NCBI RefSeq assembly: GCF_900106515.1
Contig: NZ_FNWF01000003.1
Coordinates: 930,001 to 994,000 of the forward strand
Direction: 5' to 3'
Length of the DNA stretch: 64,000 nucleotides
Source: Peptoniphilus lacydonensis
GTDB taxonomy: Bacteria; Bacillota; Clostridia; Tissierellales; Peptoniphilaceae
Shown here in pieces: positions 17,540 through 25,961 of the stretch (positions are counted from its first letter, which is position 1; each line of letters opens with the position of its first letter). Below the pieces are notes generated by a model. The model worked only from the letters and a program-made list of their open reading frames with translations. It was not told the DNA's origin and searched no databases. Position numbers and translations under genes: made by a program.

Positions 17540-18514
17540 ATGGAAGAATTAATTTGTAAGTACAAAAATAAAGTTTTAGAAAGTGGTAAGGAAACAATTT
17601 TATGTGGAATTATAAATGTTACCCCAGATTCTTTTTCTGATGGTGGAAAATTTTTTGGAGTGGACAAAGCTGTAAAAAGAGCAATGGAATTAATTGAATC
17701 TGGAGCTAGGATGATTGATGTTGGTGGAGAATCAACAAGACCGGGTTCGACTTATGTTGAAGTTGAAGAAGAGATAAGTAGAGTTATTCCAGTTATAAAA
17801 AAATTAAAAGAGATGACAGATGTGCCAATTTCTATAGATACTTGGAAAGCTGATGTTGCAGAAGCTGCAATAGAAGCAGGGGTCGACTTTGTAAATGATA
17901 TAACTGGATTTATGGGTGATCCCAAAATGGCAGAAGTTGTTGGTAAAAGTGATGTAGGTGCAATTGTAATGTTTAATCCAAAAATTGCAAGGCCAAAACA
18001 CAAAAGTAGTGCAAATTTTCCATCTTTTGGTGGAGAAGGTGCTTTTACAGAAGAAGAATTGAAATCCTTTGAAGATATGGATATTGTTGAAGTTATGAAA
18101 AAGTATTTTGAAAAGGCTCTTCTTCGTGCTCATGAAAATGGAATTGAAAGAGAAAGAATAATGCTTGATCCAGGAATTGGATTTGCTCTTACAAAAAAGG
18201 AAAATTTAAAATTAATTGATAAAATTGATACAATAAGAGATTTTGGATGTTTTATATTTTTGGGAGTTTCTAGAAAGAGATTTATCACAAATATTTTAAG
18301 TGAAAATAATATTGACGCAGACGGGAATAATGAAGAAGGTTTTGAAAATAGAGATGAAGCATCAGCTGCACTTACTACAATAGCTTCATATAAAGGTGTT
18401 GAAGTGCTAAGAGTTCACACAATGAAACATCATCTTCTTGCAAAACTCGTTGCTGATTCTGTTAGATTGAATGAAGTTATTGAAGATGTAAATTTCAAAC
18501 CTTATTCACTTTAA
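17540..18514 (+). CDS. folP: Dihydropteroate synthase with insertions
   Basis: The 324-residue protein carries the DHPS motifs INVTPDSFSDGG (loop 1), GGESTRPGS (loop 2), ISIDTWKADVAE, DITGF, DPGIGF, GVSRKRF and RVHTMKHH. DHPS joins 6-hydroxymethyl-dihydropterin pyrophosphate and p-aminobenzoate to dihydropteroate and is the sulfonamide target. It is about 45 residues longer than typical DHPS, because of an insertion around residues 153-185 and another near 258-275, and the usual MHM after strand 5 is MFN. No other folate genes adjoin it, so its exact activity deserves caution. The ATG lies behind GAATGGGA. Confidence 0.82.
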   Translation: MEELICKYKNKVLESGKETILCGIINVTPDSFSDGGKFFGVDKAVKRAMELIESGARMIDVGGESTRPGSTYVEVEEEISRVIPVIKKLKEMTDVPISIDTWKADVAEAAIEAGVDFVNDITGFMGDPKMAEVVGKSDVGAIVMFNPKIARPKHKSSANFPSFGGEGAFTEEELKSFEDMDIVEVMKKYFEKALLRAHENGIERERIMLDPGIGFALTKKENLKLIDKIDTIRDFGCFIFLGVSRKRFITNILSENNIDADGNNEEGFENRDEASAALTTIASYKGVEVLRVHTMKHHLLAKLVADSVRLNEVIEDVNFKPYSL

Positions 18515-18566
18515 ATTATTTTTTATAAGAGATATAATATATTTAGAATAAAAAAAGGGGGACATT

Positions 18567-19538
18567 ATGTCATTAATTGAAAATTTGAAAGCTAGTGTAA
18601 GATCATCAAAACCAGAAATAGTTTTTCCAGAAGGCAATGATCCAAGAATTTTGAGAGCAGCAATTAGACTTAATGAAGATGGAGATATTAAACCAATAGT
18701 TCTTGGAGATAAAAAAGAACTTGAAACTCTTGCAGAAAAAGAAGGAGTAAAATTAGGAAATCTTGAAATTTTAAACCCAGCTAATTATGATGAAAAAGAT
18801 GCAATGGTAAAATCTTTTGTAGAAAGAAGAAAGGGAAAAGTATCAGAAGAAGATGCTGAGGAAATTTTAAAAGACCATAATTATTTTGGAACTATGTTAA
18901 TTTATATGGGAAAAGCTAAGGGACTTGTATCAGGTGCGGCACATACAACAGCAGATACAGTTAGACCAGCTCTTCAAATCATAAAAACAAAAGAAGGATA
19001 CAAGAGATGCTCAGGAGCATTTATTATGTTAAGAGATGAAGAAATGTATTTAATGGCAGACTGTGCAATAAATATTGACCTTGACAAAGATGGACTTGCA
19101 GAAGTTGCACTTGTTTCAAATGAAACAGCAAGACAATTTGGAATGGATCCAAAAATTGCAATGCTTTCTTTCTCAACAAAGGGATCAGCATCTCATGAAA
19201 GAGTTACAATGGTTGCAGAAGCAACAGAAATTGCTAAAGAAAAAAATCCTGAAATGGCAATAGACGGAGAGCTTCAATTTGACGCAGCTTTTGTAGAATC
19301 AGTTGCAAATAAAAAAGCACCAGGTTCAGAAGTTGCAGGTCACGCAAATGTGTTTGTATTCCCTAACATAGAAGCAGGAAATATTGGATACAAAATTGCA
19401 CAAAGATTTGGCGGATTTGAAGCAATAGGACCAATCCTTCAAGGACTTAATGCCCCAGTAAATGACTTATCTCGTGGTTGCTCAGAAGATGAAGTATATT
19501 CACTTGCAATTATAACAGCAGCACAAGCAGTTTTATAA
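18567..19538 (+). CDS. pta: Phosphate acetyltransferase
   Basis: The 323-residue enzyme matches the short single-domain Pta form: FPEGNDPRILRAA at the start, GAAHTTADTVRPALQII (about 130) and the C-terminal GLNAPVNDLSRGCSEDEVYS region. It interconverts acetyl-CoA and acetyl phosphate in the acetate/ATP-yielding pathway of fermentation. The ATG follows AAAGGGGGAC. It is monocistronic, closed by a terminator. The acetate kinase gene is not in the window. Confidence 0.95.
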   Translation: MSLIENLKASVRSSKPEIVFPEGNDPRILRAAIRLNEDGDIKPIVLGDKKELETLAEKEGVKLGNLEILNPANYDEKDAMVKSFVERRKGKVSEEDAEEILKDHNYFGTMLIYMGKAKGLVSGAAHTTADTVRPALQIIKTKEGYKRCSGAFIMLRDEEMYLMADCAINIDLDKDGLAEVALVSNETARQFGMDPKIAMLSFSTKGSASHERVTMVAEATEIAKEKNPEMAIDGELQFDAAFVESVANKKAPGSEVAGHANVFVFPNIEAGNIGYKIAQRFGGFEAIGPILQGLNAPVNDLSRGCSEDEVYSLAIITAAQAVL

Positions 19539-19552
19539 TTAAAATTTGACTT

Positions 19553-19582
19553 AAAGACTTCCAATGGGAGTCTTTATTTTTT
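19553..19582 (+). terminator. Intrinsic terminator after pta
   Basis: AAAGACT (19553-19559) pairs with AGTCTTT (19569-19575), followed by a T-rich tail. It separates pta from the CRISPR-Cas locus. Confidence 0.8.
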
Positions 19583-19624
19583 TATTTTAAAAGATATAGA
19601 AAATTAAAAAATCTTTAATATAGA

Positions 19625-19652
19625 TTGAATATTTTTTTGGTTACAATATAAT
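19625..19652 (+). promoter_or_regulatory. Predicted cas3 promoter
   Basis: TTGAAT (19625-19630) and TATAAT (19647-19652), 16 bases apart, precede cas3 by 34 bases. cas3 therefore has its own promoter, separate from the cas5-cas2 operon. Confidence 0.55.
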
Positions 19653-19686
19653 TAAATTAGATTAATAATTTATAAGGGTGAAGTAA

Positions 19687-22254
19687 ATGTTAGATAAGTT
19701 ATATGCACACATTGATGGTAATAAAAAACAAGATTTATTTTCGCATCTAGTCAATACTGCTTGTGAATGCAAAGCTATTGGAGAGAAAGTTCACATGGCA
19801 AATCTTTCTTTTTTAATTGGTCTTCTGCATGATATTGGAAAGGCAAGTAACGATTTTCAAGAAAAGATCACTAAAAATAGCAATGCTTTAGTGGATCATT
19901 CTACTTTGGGTGGACTTTTTATTTTAAAAATTTATGAAGACTTTAATAGAGATGTTGAAAATAAAAAATTTGATAATTGGCAAGATTTATTTTCTATTTT
20001 AAATGAGGATTCTTCTTTAGTTTTTGAATTGGGAGATTATGCAAATATTTTAATTTACACGATTATGTCCCATCATGGTCAGTATGATATGGTAAGAAAA
20101 AATGATAAAAATGAGTTTGTTTTTACAAGTTTTGATAGAATTAAAAAAATTGAAAATAGTCTTTATAAAGATAAAAAAATTAATAATGAAAGAATTTTAA
20201 ATATTGATGAATTTTATGAAGATTCACAAAAGTTTTTTGAATCAAAAAATATTTACATAAAAGATTTATTTTGCAAAGGTTTTTGTGAATATGCAGAAAT
20301 TTTAAAGAGTTTAAAAAATGTTTCTTCAAAATTTAGCGAAGGTAATGAAGCTCTATTTTTTTATAAAGGCATGATGATAAGGCTTTTGGTTTCAATTTTA
20401 AAATCAGCAGATATAAAGGACACTATAAATTCTTATGATGAAATAATTATAAAAAAAGATGAAGAAGAACTCAAAAAAGTTATTAAGAGTTTTGAAAAAA
20501 ATGTAGAAAATAAATATGCTTCCTTTGGAAATCCAGACGGCAAGTTAAATATTGTGAGAAATGAAATAGCAGAAGATATTTTAAATAGATCAAAGGAAGA
20601 CGGAACTGGAATTTATAAACTTGATCTTCCGACAGGCGCTGGAAAAACTTTATTATCTCTTAGATATGGCATTAATCAAATGAATTATCAAAATAAAGAG
20701 AGATTTTTTTATGTAACTTCTTTTCTTTCTGTTCTTGAGCAAAATGCAAAGGAAATGAAAGATGTGCTTGACAACGATGATTATATACTTGAACATCACT
20801 CAAATATTATTGACGAAGACTATGATAGCAAGACAAATGATGATATCGATGATTCAATAAAGAAGGTTCGAAAGAAATATCTTTTAGATGATTGGACATC
20901 TCCAGTAGTATTGACTACAACAGTGCAATTTTACAATACTATTTTCAAAGGTAAATCTTCTAATTTAACTAGATTTAAGTCAATGATAAACTCTGTAATT
21001 ATTTTGGACGAATGGCAATCTATTCCAACAGAATTTTTATATTTAACAAATTTAGCTTTAAATTTTATGAAAGTTGTAATGAATGTAACTATTGTGTTAT
21101 CCACTGCAACTCAACCAACAAATGCATCAAATTATTTAAAACATAAACTTTTTTATGGAGATTTAGATGGAAAAAATGAAGATATAATTGACTTAAAAAA
21201 TTATGAATGCAGTGTTTTTGAAAGGGCTAAATTAAAAATATTTGGAAATATTAGAGATATGTATGGTATAGAAGATATAAGAGATTTAGTTCTGGAAAAT
21301 CCTTACAAGTCAAATTTAATTATTTTAAACACAAAAAGTGTAGTTAGAAAACTATATGATTTGTTAAAAGAAAATTATGATGAAAAAGATTTATATTATC
21401 TTACGACAAATTTAACTGCCAATGATAGACTCAAAAAAATTTCAGAGATAAAGAAAAGATTAAAAAATAATGAAAAAATTTGCGTAATATCAACTCAATT
21501 AATAGAAGCTGGAGTTGATGTGGACTTTGATCTTGTGATAAGGTCTTTAACTGGGATGGACTCTGTAATTCAAGCGATGGGAAGGTGTAATCGAGAGGGC
21601 AAGAAAGAAATTGCATATACTTATTTAATAAATTTGGACAAAAATGAAGAAAAGTCATCTCTATTAAAAGGTGTCGATGAGAGAAAAAGTGCCAGCCAAT
21701 TTGTTTTGGGAGAAGTAGAAGAAAATTTTGATCTTAAGTGCTTGACTGAGGACTATTTTGAGAAACTATACGCAAATTTAAATGAAGATAATTTTTCTCC
21801 TATTTTGGAATGGCTGTCTGAAAATCCAGAAAAAATTGACAATTTATTAAAAACTAAAGATGAAAATATTAAAAATTTGGAAGATAGATTTCTTTATGCA
21901 CAAGAAGAAAAAATGATTTTAAATTTATTTCAATCTTTTAAGAAGGCATATAATAAATTTCAGCTTATTGAAGAAAACCAGAAGACAGCCATAGTAAACT
22001 ATGACGAAACAAGGGAAGAAATTAAGAAAATTTGGGATTTGGAAGAGAAATTTTTGGAATCTTATGATGTAAATATTTTAAAGGAATTAAAGGTAATTTT
22101 AAAAAAATTAAATAGACACACAGTTGCAATTAGAGAAAAAGATGTGAGTAGTTGCGACAAAATATTAGATGGAGAAGTGTATATTTTGCCAGAGATTTAT
22201 TATGATAAAAAATTTGGATTAGATTTTAAAAGTCTTGGAGGGATGATTTTATAA
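19687..22254 (+). CDS. cas3: Cas3 nuclease-helicase (type I-C)
   Basis: The 855-residue protein fuses an N-terminal HD nuclease domain (H20; LLHDIGK at about 46-52) to a superfamily 2 helicase: Walker A LPTGAGKT at 314-321, motif II LDEWQ, motif III LSTATQP, and motif VI QAMGRCNREGK. Cas3 is recruited to R-loops made by Cascade and degrades the non-target strand. All key residues are present. It is the first gene of the locus and has its own promoter and a downstream terminator, leaving a 197-base gap before cas5c that holds a crRNA-like RNA gene. Confidence 0.96.
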   Translation: MLDKLYAHIDGNKKQDLFSHLVNTACECKAIGEKVHMANLSFLIGLLHDIGKASNDFQEKITKNSNALVDHSTLGGLFILKIYEDFNRDVENKKFDNWQDLFSILNEDSSLVFELGDYANILIYTIMSHHGQYDMVRKNDKNEFVFTSFDRIKKIENSLYKDKKINNERILNIDEFYEDSQKFFESKNIYIKDLFCKGFCEYAEILKSLKNVSSKFSEGNEALFFYKGMMIRLLVSILKSADIKDTINSYDEIIIKKDEEELKKVIKSFEKNVENKYASFGNPDGKLNIVRNEIAEDILNRSKEDGTGIYKLDLPTGAGKTLLSLRYGINQMNYQNKERFFYVTSFLSVLEQNAKEMKDVLDNDDYILEHHSNIIDEDYDSKTNDDIDDSIKKVRKKYLLDDWTSPVVLTTTVQFYNTIFKGKSSNLTRFKSMINSVIILDEWQSIPTEFLYLTNLALNFMKVVMNVTIVLSTATQPTNASNYLKHKLFYGDLDGKNEDIIDLKNYECSVFERAKLKIFGNIRDMYGIEDIRDLVLENPYKSNLIILNTKSVVRKLYDLLKENYDEKDLYYLTTNLTANDRLKKISEIKKRLKNNEKICVISTQLIEAGVDVDFDLVIRSLTGMDSVIQAMGRCNREGKKEIAYTYLINLDKNEEKSSLLKGVDERKSASQFVLGEVEENFDLKCLTEDYFEKLYANLNEDNFSPILEWLSENPEKIDNLLKTKDENIKNLEDRFLYAQEEKMILNLFQSFKKAYNKFQLIEENQKTAIVNYDETREEIKKIWDLEEKFLESYDVNILKELKVILKKLNRHTVAIREKDVSSCDKILDGEVYILPEIYYDKKFGLDFKSLGGMIL

Positions 22255-22262
22255 TACCAAAG

Positions 22263-22333
22263 AAAAAAGACCTATTAAATTAATTAGGTCTATTTTCCAT
22301 ATAAATATTTTTCAATCCACAGCTCTTGCTGAT
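22263..22333 (-). ncRNA. Putative crRNA-like RNA (CreR-like) in the cas3-cas5c gap
   Basis: On the minus strand, from about 22333, the RNA begins with hairpin CAGC-AAGA-GCTG (22331-22320), then TGGATTGAAA (22319-22310), identical to ten of the 11 bases of the array repeat's 3' handle; the eleventh is A instead of T. In both, the stem's last G directly precedes TGGATTGAAA. A guide-like stretch starts at 22308 and the RNA ends in terminator AGACCTA/TAGGTCT with a T tail at 22268-22263. The hairpin is far shorter than the 7-bp stem of the array repeat, so Cas5c processing may be weak or unnecessary because the 5' end already starts at the stem. Guide bases 1-14 match the cas5c promoter. It resembles the reported CreR cas-regulating RNAs. 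No expression data. Confidence 0.75.
22268..22296. terminator. Bidirectional terminator: cas3 (+) and crRNA-like RNA (-)
   Basis: AGACCTA (22268-22274) and TAGGTCT (22285-22291) form a 7-bp stem. On the plus strand it is followed by ATTTT, on the minus strand by TTTTTC. It ends cas3 transcription and, in the other direction, the small RNA. Confidence 0.75.
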
Positions 22334-22338
22334 AATCT

Positions 22339-22347
22339 ATTATATCA
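22339..22347 (-). promoter_or_regulatory. Extended -10 promoter of the crRNA-like RNA
   Basis: On the minus strand TGATATAAT is a perfect extended -10 element (TGnTATAAT). Initiation about seven bases downstream falls at 22332-22333, immediately before the hairpin. A -35 element is weak (TTTTAA at 22367-22362), as is usual with extended -10 promoters. It diverges from the cas5c promoter. Confidence 0.65.
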
Positions 22348-22378
22348 AAAAAATAAAAAATTTAAAATTCAAAAACAG

Positions 22379-22407
22379 TTGACAAAAATAAATTTTCATA
22401 TTAATAT
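22379..22407 (+). promoter_or_regulatory. Promoter of the cas5c-cas2 operon
   Basis: Consensus TTGACA (22379-22384), 17-base spacer, TAATAT (22402-22407). The -10 element lies inside the region matched by the guide of the crRNA-like RNA. Confidence 0.75.
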
Positions 22408-22416
22408 GTAATTAAG
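22395..22416 (+). promoter_or_regulatory. Predicted Cascade target site in the cas5c promoter
   Basis: A TTC PAM (22395-22397) is followed from 22398 by ATATTAATATGTAA. The RNA guide reads ATATTTATATGGAA; positions 1-5, 7-11 and 13-14 agree and only 6 and 12 differ. After position 14 the match fades (18 and 19 agree). TTC is the canonical type I-C PAM. The site covers the -10 element, so bound Cascade would block initiation; limited pairing would favour binding without Cas3 cleavage. Confidence 0.7.
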
Positions 22417-22451
22417 GAAGTTATTTTAATTTAAGCTTGAGGAGGTGAATT

Positions 22452-23156
22452 ATGAATAAATCAAGATATTTTTACGCAAAAATTTACGGGGCAAAGGCAT
22501 TAATTACTGCTCCTGAAAGCAAGAGTGGGGGAGAAAAAATTTCATATGACATTCCTACGGGAGAAGTTTTGAAAGGTATAATTGATGCAAATTATTTTAA
22601 ACCCACAATTTTAAATGTGATTGACGAAGTTAGAATAATGAATAAAATTGAATCCTATACTCAAGGAATAAGACTTCTTTTAAAAGATTATAAATCTGAC
22701 CTTAGTGCATATACATTTTTGACGGATGTATGCTATTATGTGAAATTTCATTTTGAATGGAATGAGTATAGAGAAGATTTGAAAAATGACAGAAATTTTA
22801 ATAAACACGAATCTATAACAGAAAGATCCCTTAGAAGAGGTGGAAGAAGACCAATATTTTTAGGGGTGTCTGAATGTATGGGTTATATTGATATTCTAAC
22901 TGAAGAAGAATATGAAAATGATATTGGATATTATGATGACACATCAAAGGGATTTGGGCTTATGTTTGTTGGATTTATTTATCCAAGGGAATCTGGAGAA
23001 ATTTTAAAATCAGCTTATGCACCAATTAACATGAAAAATGGGAGGATAGTTTATCCAAAGCCAGAGGAATGTCCGATAATAAATGAAGTTTCAAACTATT
23101 CTTTTAAAGAGCCAAGTCTTACTAAGACAGTTGATGAGGAATTAAAGGATTATTGA
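22452..23156 (+). CDS. cas5c: Cas5c (Cas5d) crRNA-processing endonuclease
   Basis: The 234-residue protein is the type I-C Cas5, an RRM-fold protein that cuts pre-crRNA at the 3' base of the repeat hairpin and stays on the 5' handle as a Cascade subunit. Type I-C lacks Cas6, and none is present here, which fits. Features include the early YGAKALITAPESKSGGEKIS region and the glycine-rich, arginine-rich SLRRGGRRPIFLGVSEC. The ATG follows GAGGAGGTG. It starts the operon cas5c-cas8c-cas7c-cas4-cas1-cas2, 14 bases before cas8c's start. Confidence 0.93.
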   Translation: MNKSRYFYAKIYGAKALITAPESKSGGEKISYDIPTGEVLKGIIDANYFKPTILNVIDEVRIMNKIESYTQGIRLLLKDYKSDLSAYTFLTDVCYYVKFHFEWNEYREDLKNDRNFNKHESITERSLRRGGRRPIFLGVSECMGYIDILTEEEYENDIGYYDDTSKGFGLMFVGFIYPRESGEILKSAYAPINMKNGRIVYPKPEECPIINEVSNYSFKEPSLTKTVDEELKDY

Positions 23157-23169
23157 TGGAGGTGATATA

Positions 23170-25113
23170 TTGAGTTTTTTGACAGCTTTATACGATAGTT
23201 ATAACTATGGACTTGAAAATAATTTAGTGGGAGATTTAGATAATAAATCAAGTTTAATTTTACCTATTTATCACAATTCTATGAAGTCTAATGGGAAAAA
23301 TATTGTAGAGATTCTTGTAAATAAAAAAAGTGAATTAGTTGATGCTCATTTTTTAAATGAAAATGAAATTGTAATTTTTCCAGTTACAGAAGATTCTGTT
23401 GCTCGTTCTAGTGGGGTTGCGCCACATCCTTTATTTGATAATTTTGATTATGTAATTCAAGAGGACACCAAAAAATCTAATGCGTATATAGAGCAACAGG
23501 AGTTTTGGTTAAATTCTTGTGAAGATGATTTTGTAAAGATAATTCATGACTTTATCATTAAAGAAAAGGTTTTTGAAGAAATATTAGGTAAACTTTTTAA
23601 AGAATATAAAATTTTAAAGGATAAAAATGTTGGATTTATTGATAATTCTGATAAAAAATCAAAGAAGATGAACATAGATTTTTCTAAAGTTTTTTTAACT
23701 TTTAAAATCCAAAATTATGATGAGAAAAAAGACTTGAGCCTTTCTGAAAATAAAAATTTACAACAAAAATTTATAGAATATACTAGAAAGACCTTTGAAA
23801 GGGACAAAGACTCTGAAAAAATAATTTGTAATATTAGCGGAAAAGAAGATTTTTTGTGTTTAAAGCATAAACCTTTAATAGGTTCTGCAAGATTAATTTC
23901 TCAAATAACTGCTAACAATGAAAACTATTTAGGTAGATTTGAAAAGCCAGACAATACTATAAAAATTGGAAAAGAATCTAGTCAAAAAATTATTCAAATG
24001 GCAAAATCTCTTTTAGATGGAGAAAAAACATCTAGATGGCTTGGAGAATTCACTTATGCCCTTTCTTGGTTTTCTGATGATATACAAAACAAATCTGGAC
24101 TAGATCCAGGTAAGAGTGTTGAAATTGAAAATGTTGGAGGAGTATTATCCCTACTAGGGAAAAAAGATGGCATAAAAAGCTCTGGAATTCTTAAAAAAGA
24201 GAAAATATCTGATGAAAATTCAGAAAACATAGTTAAGTCATTTACAAGTGGAAAGATTTTATTTTCAAATGAATCAAAATATTATATGGCGATAGTTGAC
24301 AAAGTTAGCAATGGAAGGGTTGCTGTAAAATATTTTAGAGAGATGGATAGTTCAAGGTTAAAAGAAAATTTAGTGAGTTGGCAAAATAAATATAATTGGA
24401 TTAAGCACACTAAAGATAGTGAAATAAAAAATTACACACCAAGTCCACTTATGCTAATACTAGCAGCTTATGGAGTTGAGAGAGAAAAGGGGTTAGAGGT
24501 ATCTAAAAAGAAGTTTGTCACAGATCAATATAAAAATATTTTGGCATCAATAATAGAAGGTAGAGATATGCCAAAAAATATTTCATATGCATTGGAAATG
24601 AACATAAGAAATAGACTTAATTATGATAAATCTTGGGCACAAGTAAAGCTATGTGCTTTAGCAGTTTTAAAAGAAAAGGAGGGAATAACAAGCGATATGT
24701 TAGATAGAAAAGATACAGATAGATCTTACTTATTTGGAAGACTTTTAGCACTCTATGAAAGATTAGAAAAAATTACTTATGATACTGATAACGAAAGAGT
24801 AACTAATGCAGAAAAACTATGGACGAGTTATGTCAATAAACCTGTAACAATGAATTTAAGACTTAGAAATTTACTAAGACCTTATGAAGATAAATTGATT
24901 GTCAATGAATCTAAAAGAGGAATATATTTTAAAATAAAAAGAGATATACGAGAAGTTTCAAATCTATTGAGTGAGAATTATGATTATAAGTTAAAAGAAA
25001 ACAATAGACCACTAGGGCCAGGTTTTATATTCGGATACGAAGCTCAAATGAAAGATTTATTTACAAAAAGAGAAGATAAAAAAGATTTAGAAAGTGAGGA
25101 AAAACATGATTAA
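23170..25113 (+). CDS. cas8c: Cas8c large subunit of type I-C Cascade
   Basis: A 647-residue Cas8c (Csd1 family), the large subunit that reads the PAM and stabilises the R-loop; in I-C an internal start often also yields the small subunit Cas11c from its 3' end. The protein begins SFLTALYDSYNYGLEN and contains GSARLISQITANNENYLGRF and a helical C-terminal part with NYDKSWAQVKLCALAVLKEK. The start is a TTG at 23170 behind GGAGGTGAT. Its last 8 bases overlap cas7c. An internal Cas11c start was not located with confidence. Confidence 0.92.
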   Translation: MSFLTALYDSYNYGLENNLVGDLDNKSSLILPIYHNSMKSNGKNIVEILVNKKSELVDAHFLNENEIVIFPVTEDSVARSSGVAPHPLFDNFDYVIQEDTKKSNAYIEQQEFWLNSCEDDFVKIIHDFIIKEKVFEEILGKLFKEYKILKDKNVGFIDNSDKKSKKMNIDFSKVFLTFKIQNYDEKKDLSLSENKNLQQKFIEYTRKTFERDKDSEKIICNISGKEDFLCLKHKPLIGSARLISQITANNENYLGRFEKPDNTIKIGKESSQKIIQMAKSLLDGEKTSRWLGEFTYALSWFSDDIQNKSGLDPGKSVEIENVGGVLSLLGKKDGIKSSGILKKEKISDENSENIVKSFTSGKILFSNESKYYMAIVDKVSNGRVAVKYFREMDSSRLKENLVSWQNKYNWIKHTKDSEIKNYTPSPLMLILAAYGVEREKGLEVSKKKFVTDQYKNILASIIEGRDMPKNISYALEMNIRNRLNYDKSWAQVKLCALAVLKEKEGITSDMLDRKDTDRSYLFGRLLALYERLEKITYDTDNERVTNAEKLWTSYVNKPVTMNLRLRNLLRPYEDKLIVNESKRGIYFKIKRDIREVSNLLSENYDYKLKENNRPLGPGFIFGYEAQMKDLFTKREDKKDLESEEKHD

Positions 25114-25960
25114 CAATAAAATAGATTTTATATTCACGATTGAAGTTTCTGGAGCTAATCCAAATGGGGACCCACTTACTGGTAATATGCCTAGAATTGA
25201 CAATCGTGGATTTGGAGAAATTAGTGACGTTTGCTTAAAAAGAAAAATTAGAAATAGAATGCAAGATATGGGCAATGAAATATTTGTAAAATCTTTGGAC
25301 AGAAGTGATGATGGATTTAGATCTCTTGAAAAAAGATTTGAAAATATTTTTAAAAAGGATGTAAGTGATGAAGAAGTCGAAAAAAGAGCCAACGAAATGT
25401 GGATTGACATAAGATCTTTTGGGCAAGTATTTACTTATCAAAAGAGGGCTCTTGGAATAAGAGGACCAGTAAGCATTTCTATTGCAAAATCAATTGAGCC
25501 CATAGAAGTAACTACAATGCAAATAACAAAAAGCATAAGTGGAATGGAGCCTAGTGCTGGCAAGACAAGAAGTGCAGATACCATGGGTACAAAACACTTT
25601 GTAGATTATGGAATTTATGTAGTAAATGGAAGTGTTAATTCATACTTTGCAGAAAAAACTGGTTTTAATGAAAATGATATAGAAACTTTAAAAGAGTGTA
25701 TTAAAACTTTATTTATAAATGATATATCTTCAGCTAGACCAGATGGCTCAATGGAAGTTAAAGACATATTCTGGTTCAATCATTCTTCTAAAGTTGGCGA
25801 TGTATCAAGTGGAAAAATAAAAGAACTTTTAAGATATGATTTGCCTGACGCAGAAACTTTAAAACCAAAATACGAAAATTACAATATAAGATTAGATGAA
25901 GAAAAATTAAAAGAATACGAAGAAAATGGAATAAGATTAGAATATATTAAAGGGATTTAA
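25106..25960 (+). CDS. cas7c: Cas7c backbone subunit of Cascade
   Basis: A 284-residue Cas7 (Csd2 family), the RRM-fold protein that lines the crRNA guide in several copies. It has the family start FTIEVSGANPNGDPLTGNMP and the segment GIRGPVSISIAKSIEPI. The ATG at 25106 follows GAGGA; an in-frame GTG four codons upstream precedes this site. Each Cas7 thumb flips out every sixth guide:target base pair, which matters for reading the match described at 22395-22416. Confidence 0.94.
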   Translation: MINNKIDFIFTIEVSGANPNGDPLTGNMPRIDNRGFGEISDVCLKRKIRNRMQDMGNEIFVKSLDRSDDGFRSLEKRFENIFKKDVSDEEVEKRANEMWIDIRSFGQVFTYQKRALGIRGPVSISIAKSIEPIEVTTMQITKSISGMEPSAGKTRSADTMGTKHFVDYGIYVVNGSVNSYFAEKTGFNENDIETLKECIKTLFINDISSARPDGSMEVKDIFWFNHSSKVGDVSSGKIKELLRYDLPDAETLKPKYENYNIRLDEEKLKEYEENGIRLEYIKGI

Positions 25961-25961
25961 A

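Noticed and set aside
19625-19660. Possible second target of the crRNA-like RNA in the cas3 promoter (ATATTTTTTTGG resembles the guide start)
   Set aside because: It is preceded by TGA, not TTC, and mismatches fall at 7 and 9 within the seed region; AT-rich coincidence is more likely.
22255-22451. CreTA-type toxin gene in the cas3-cas5c gap
   Set aside because: No small ORF with a ribosome binding site fits in the 197 bases, and the guide points to the cas5c promoter, which favours a cas-regulating role.
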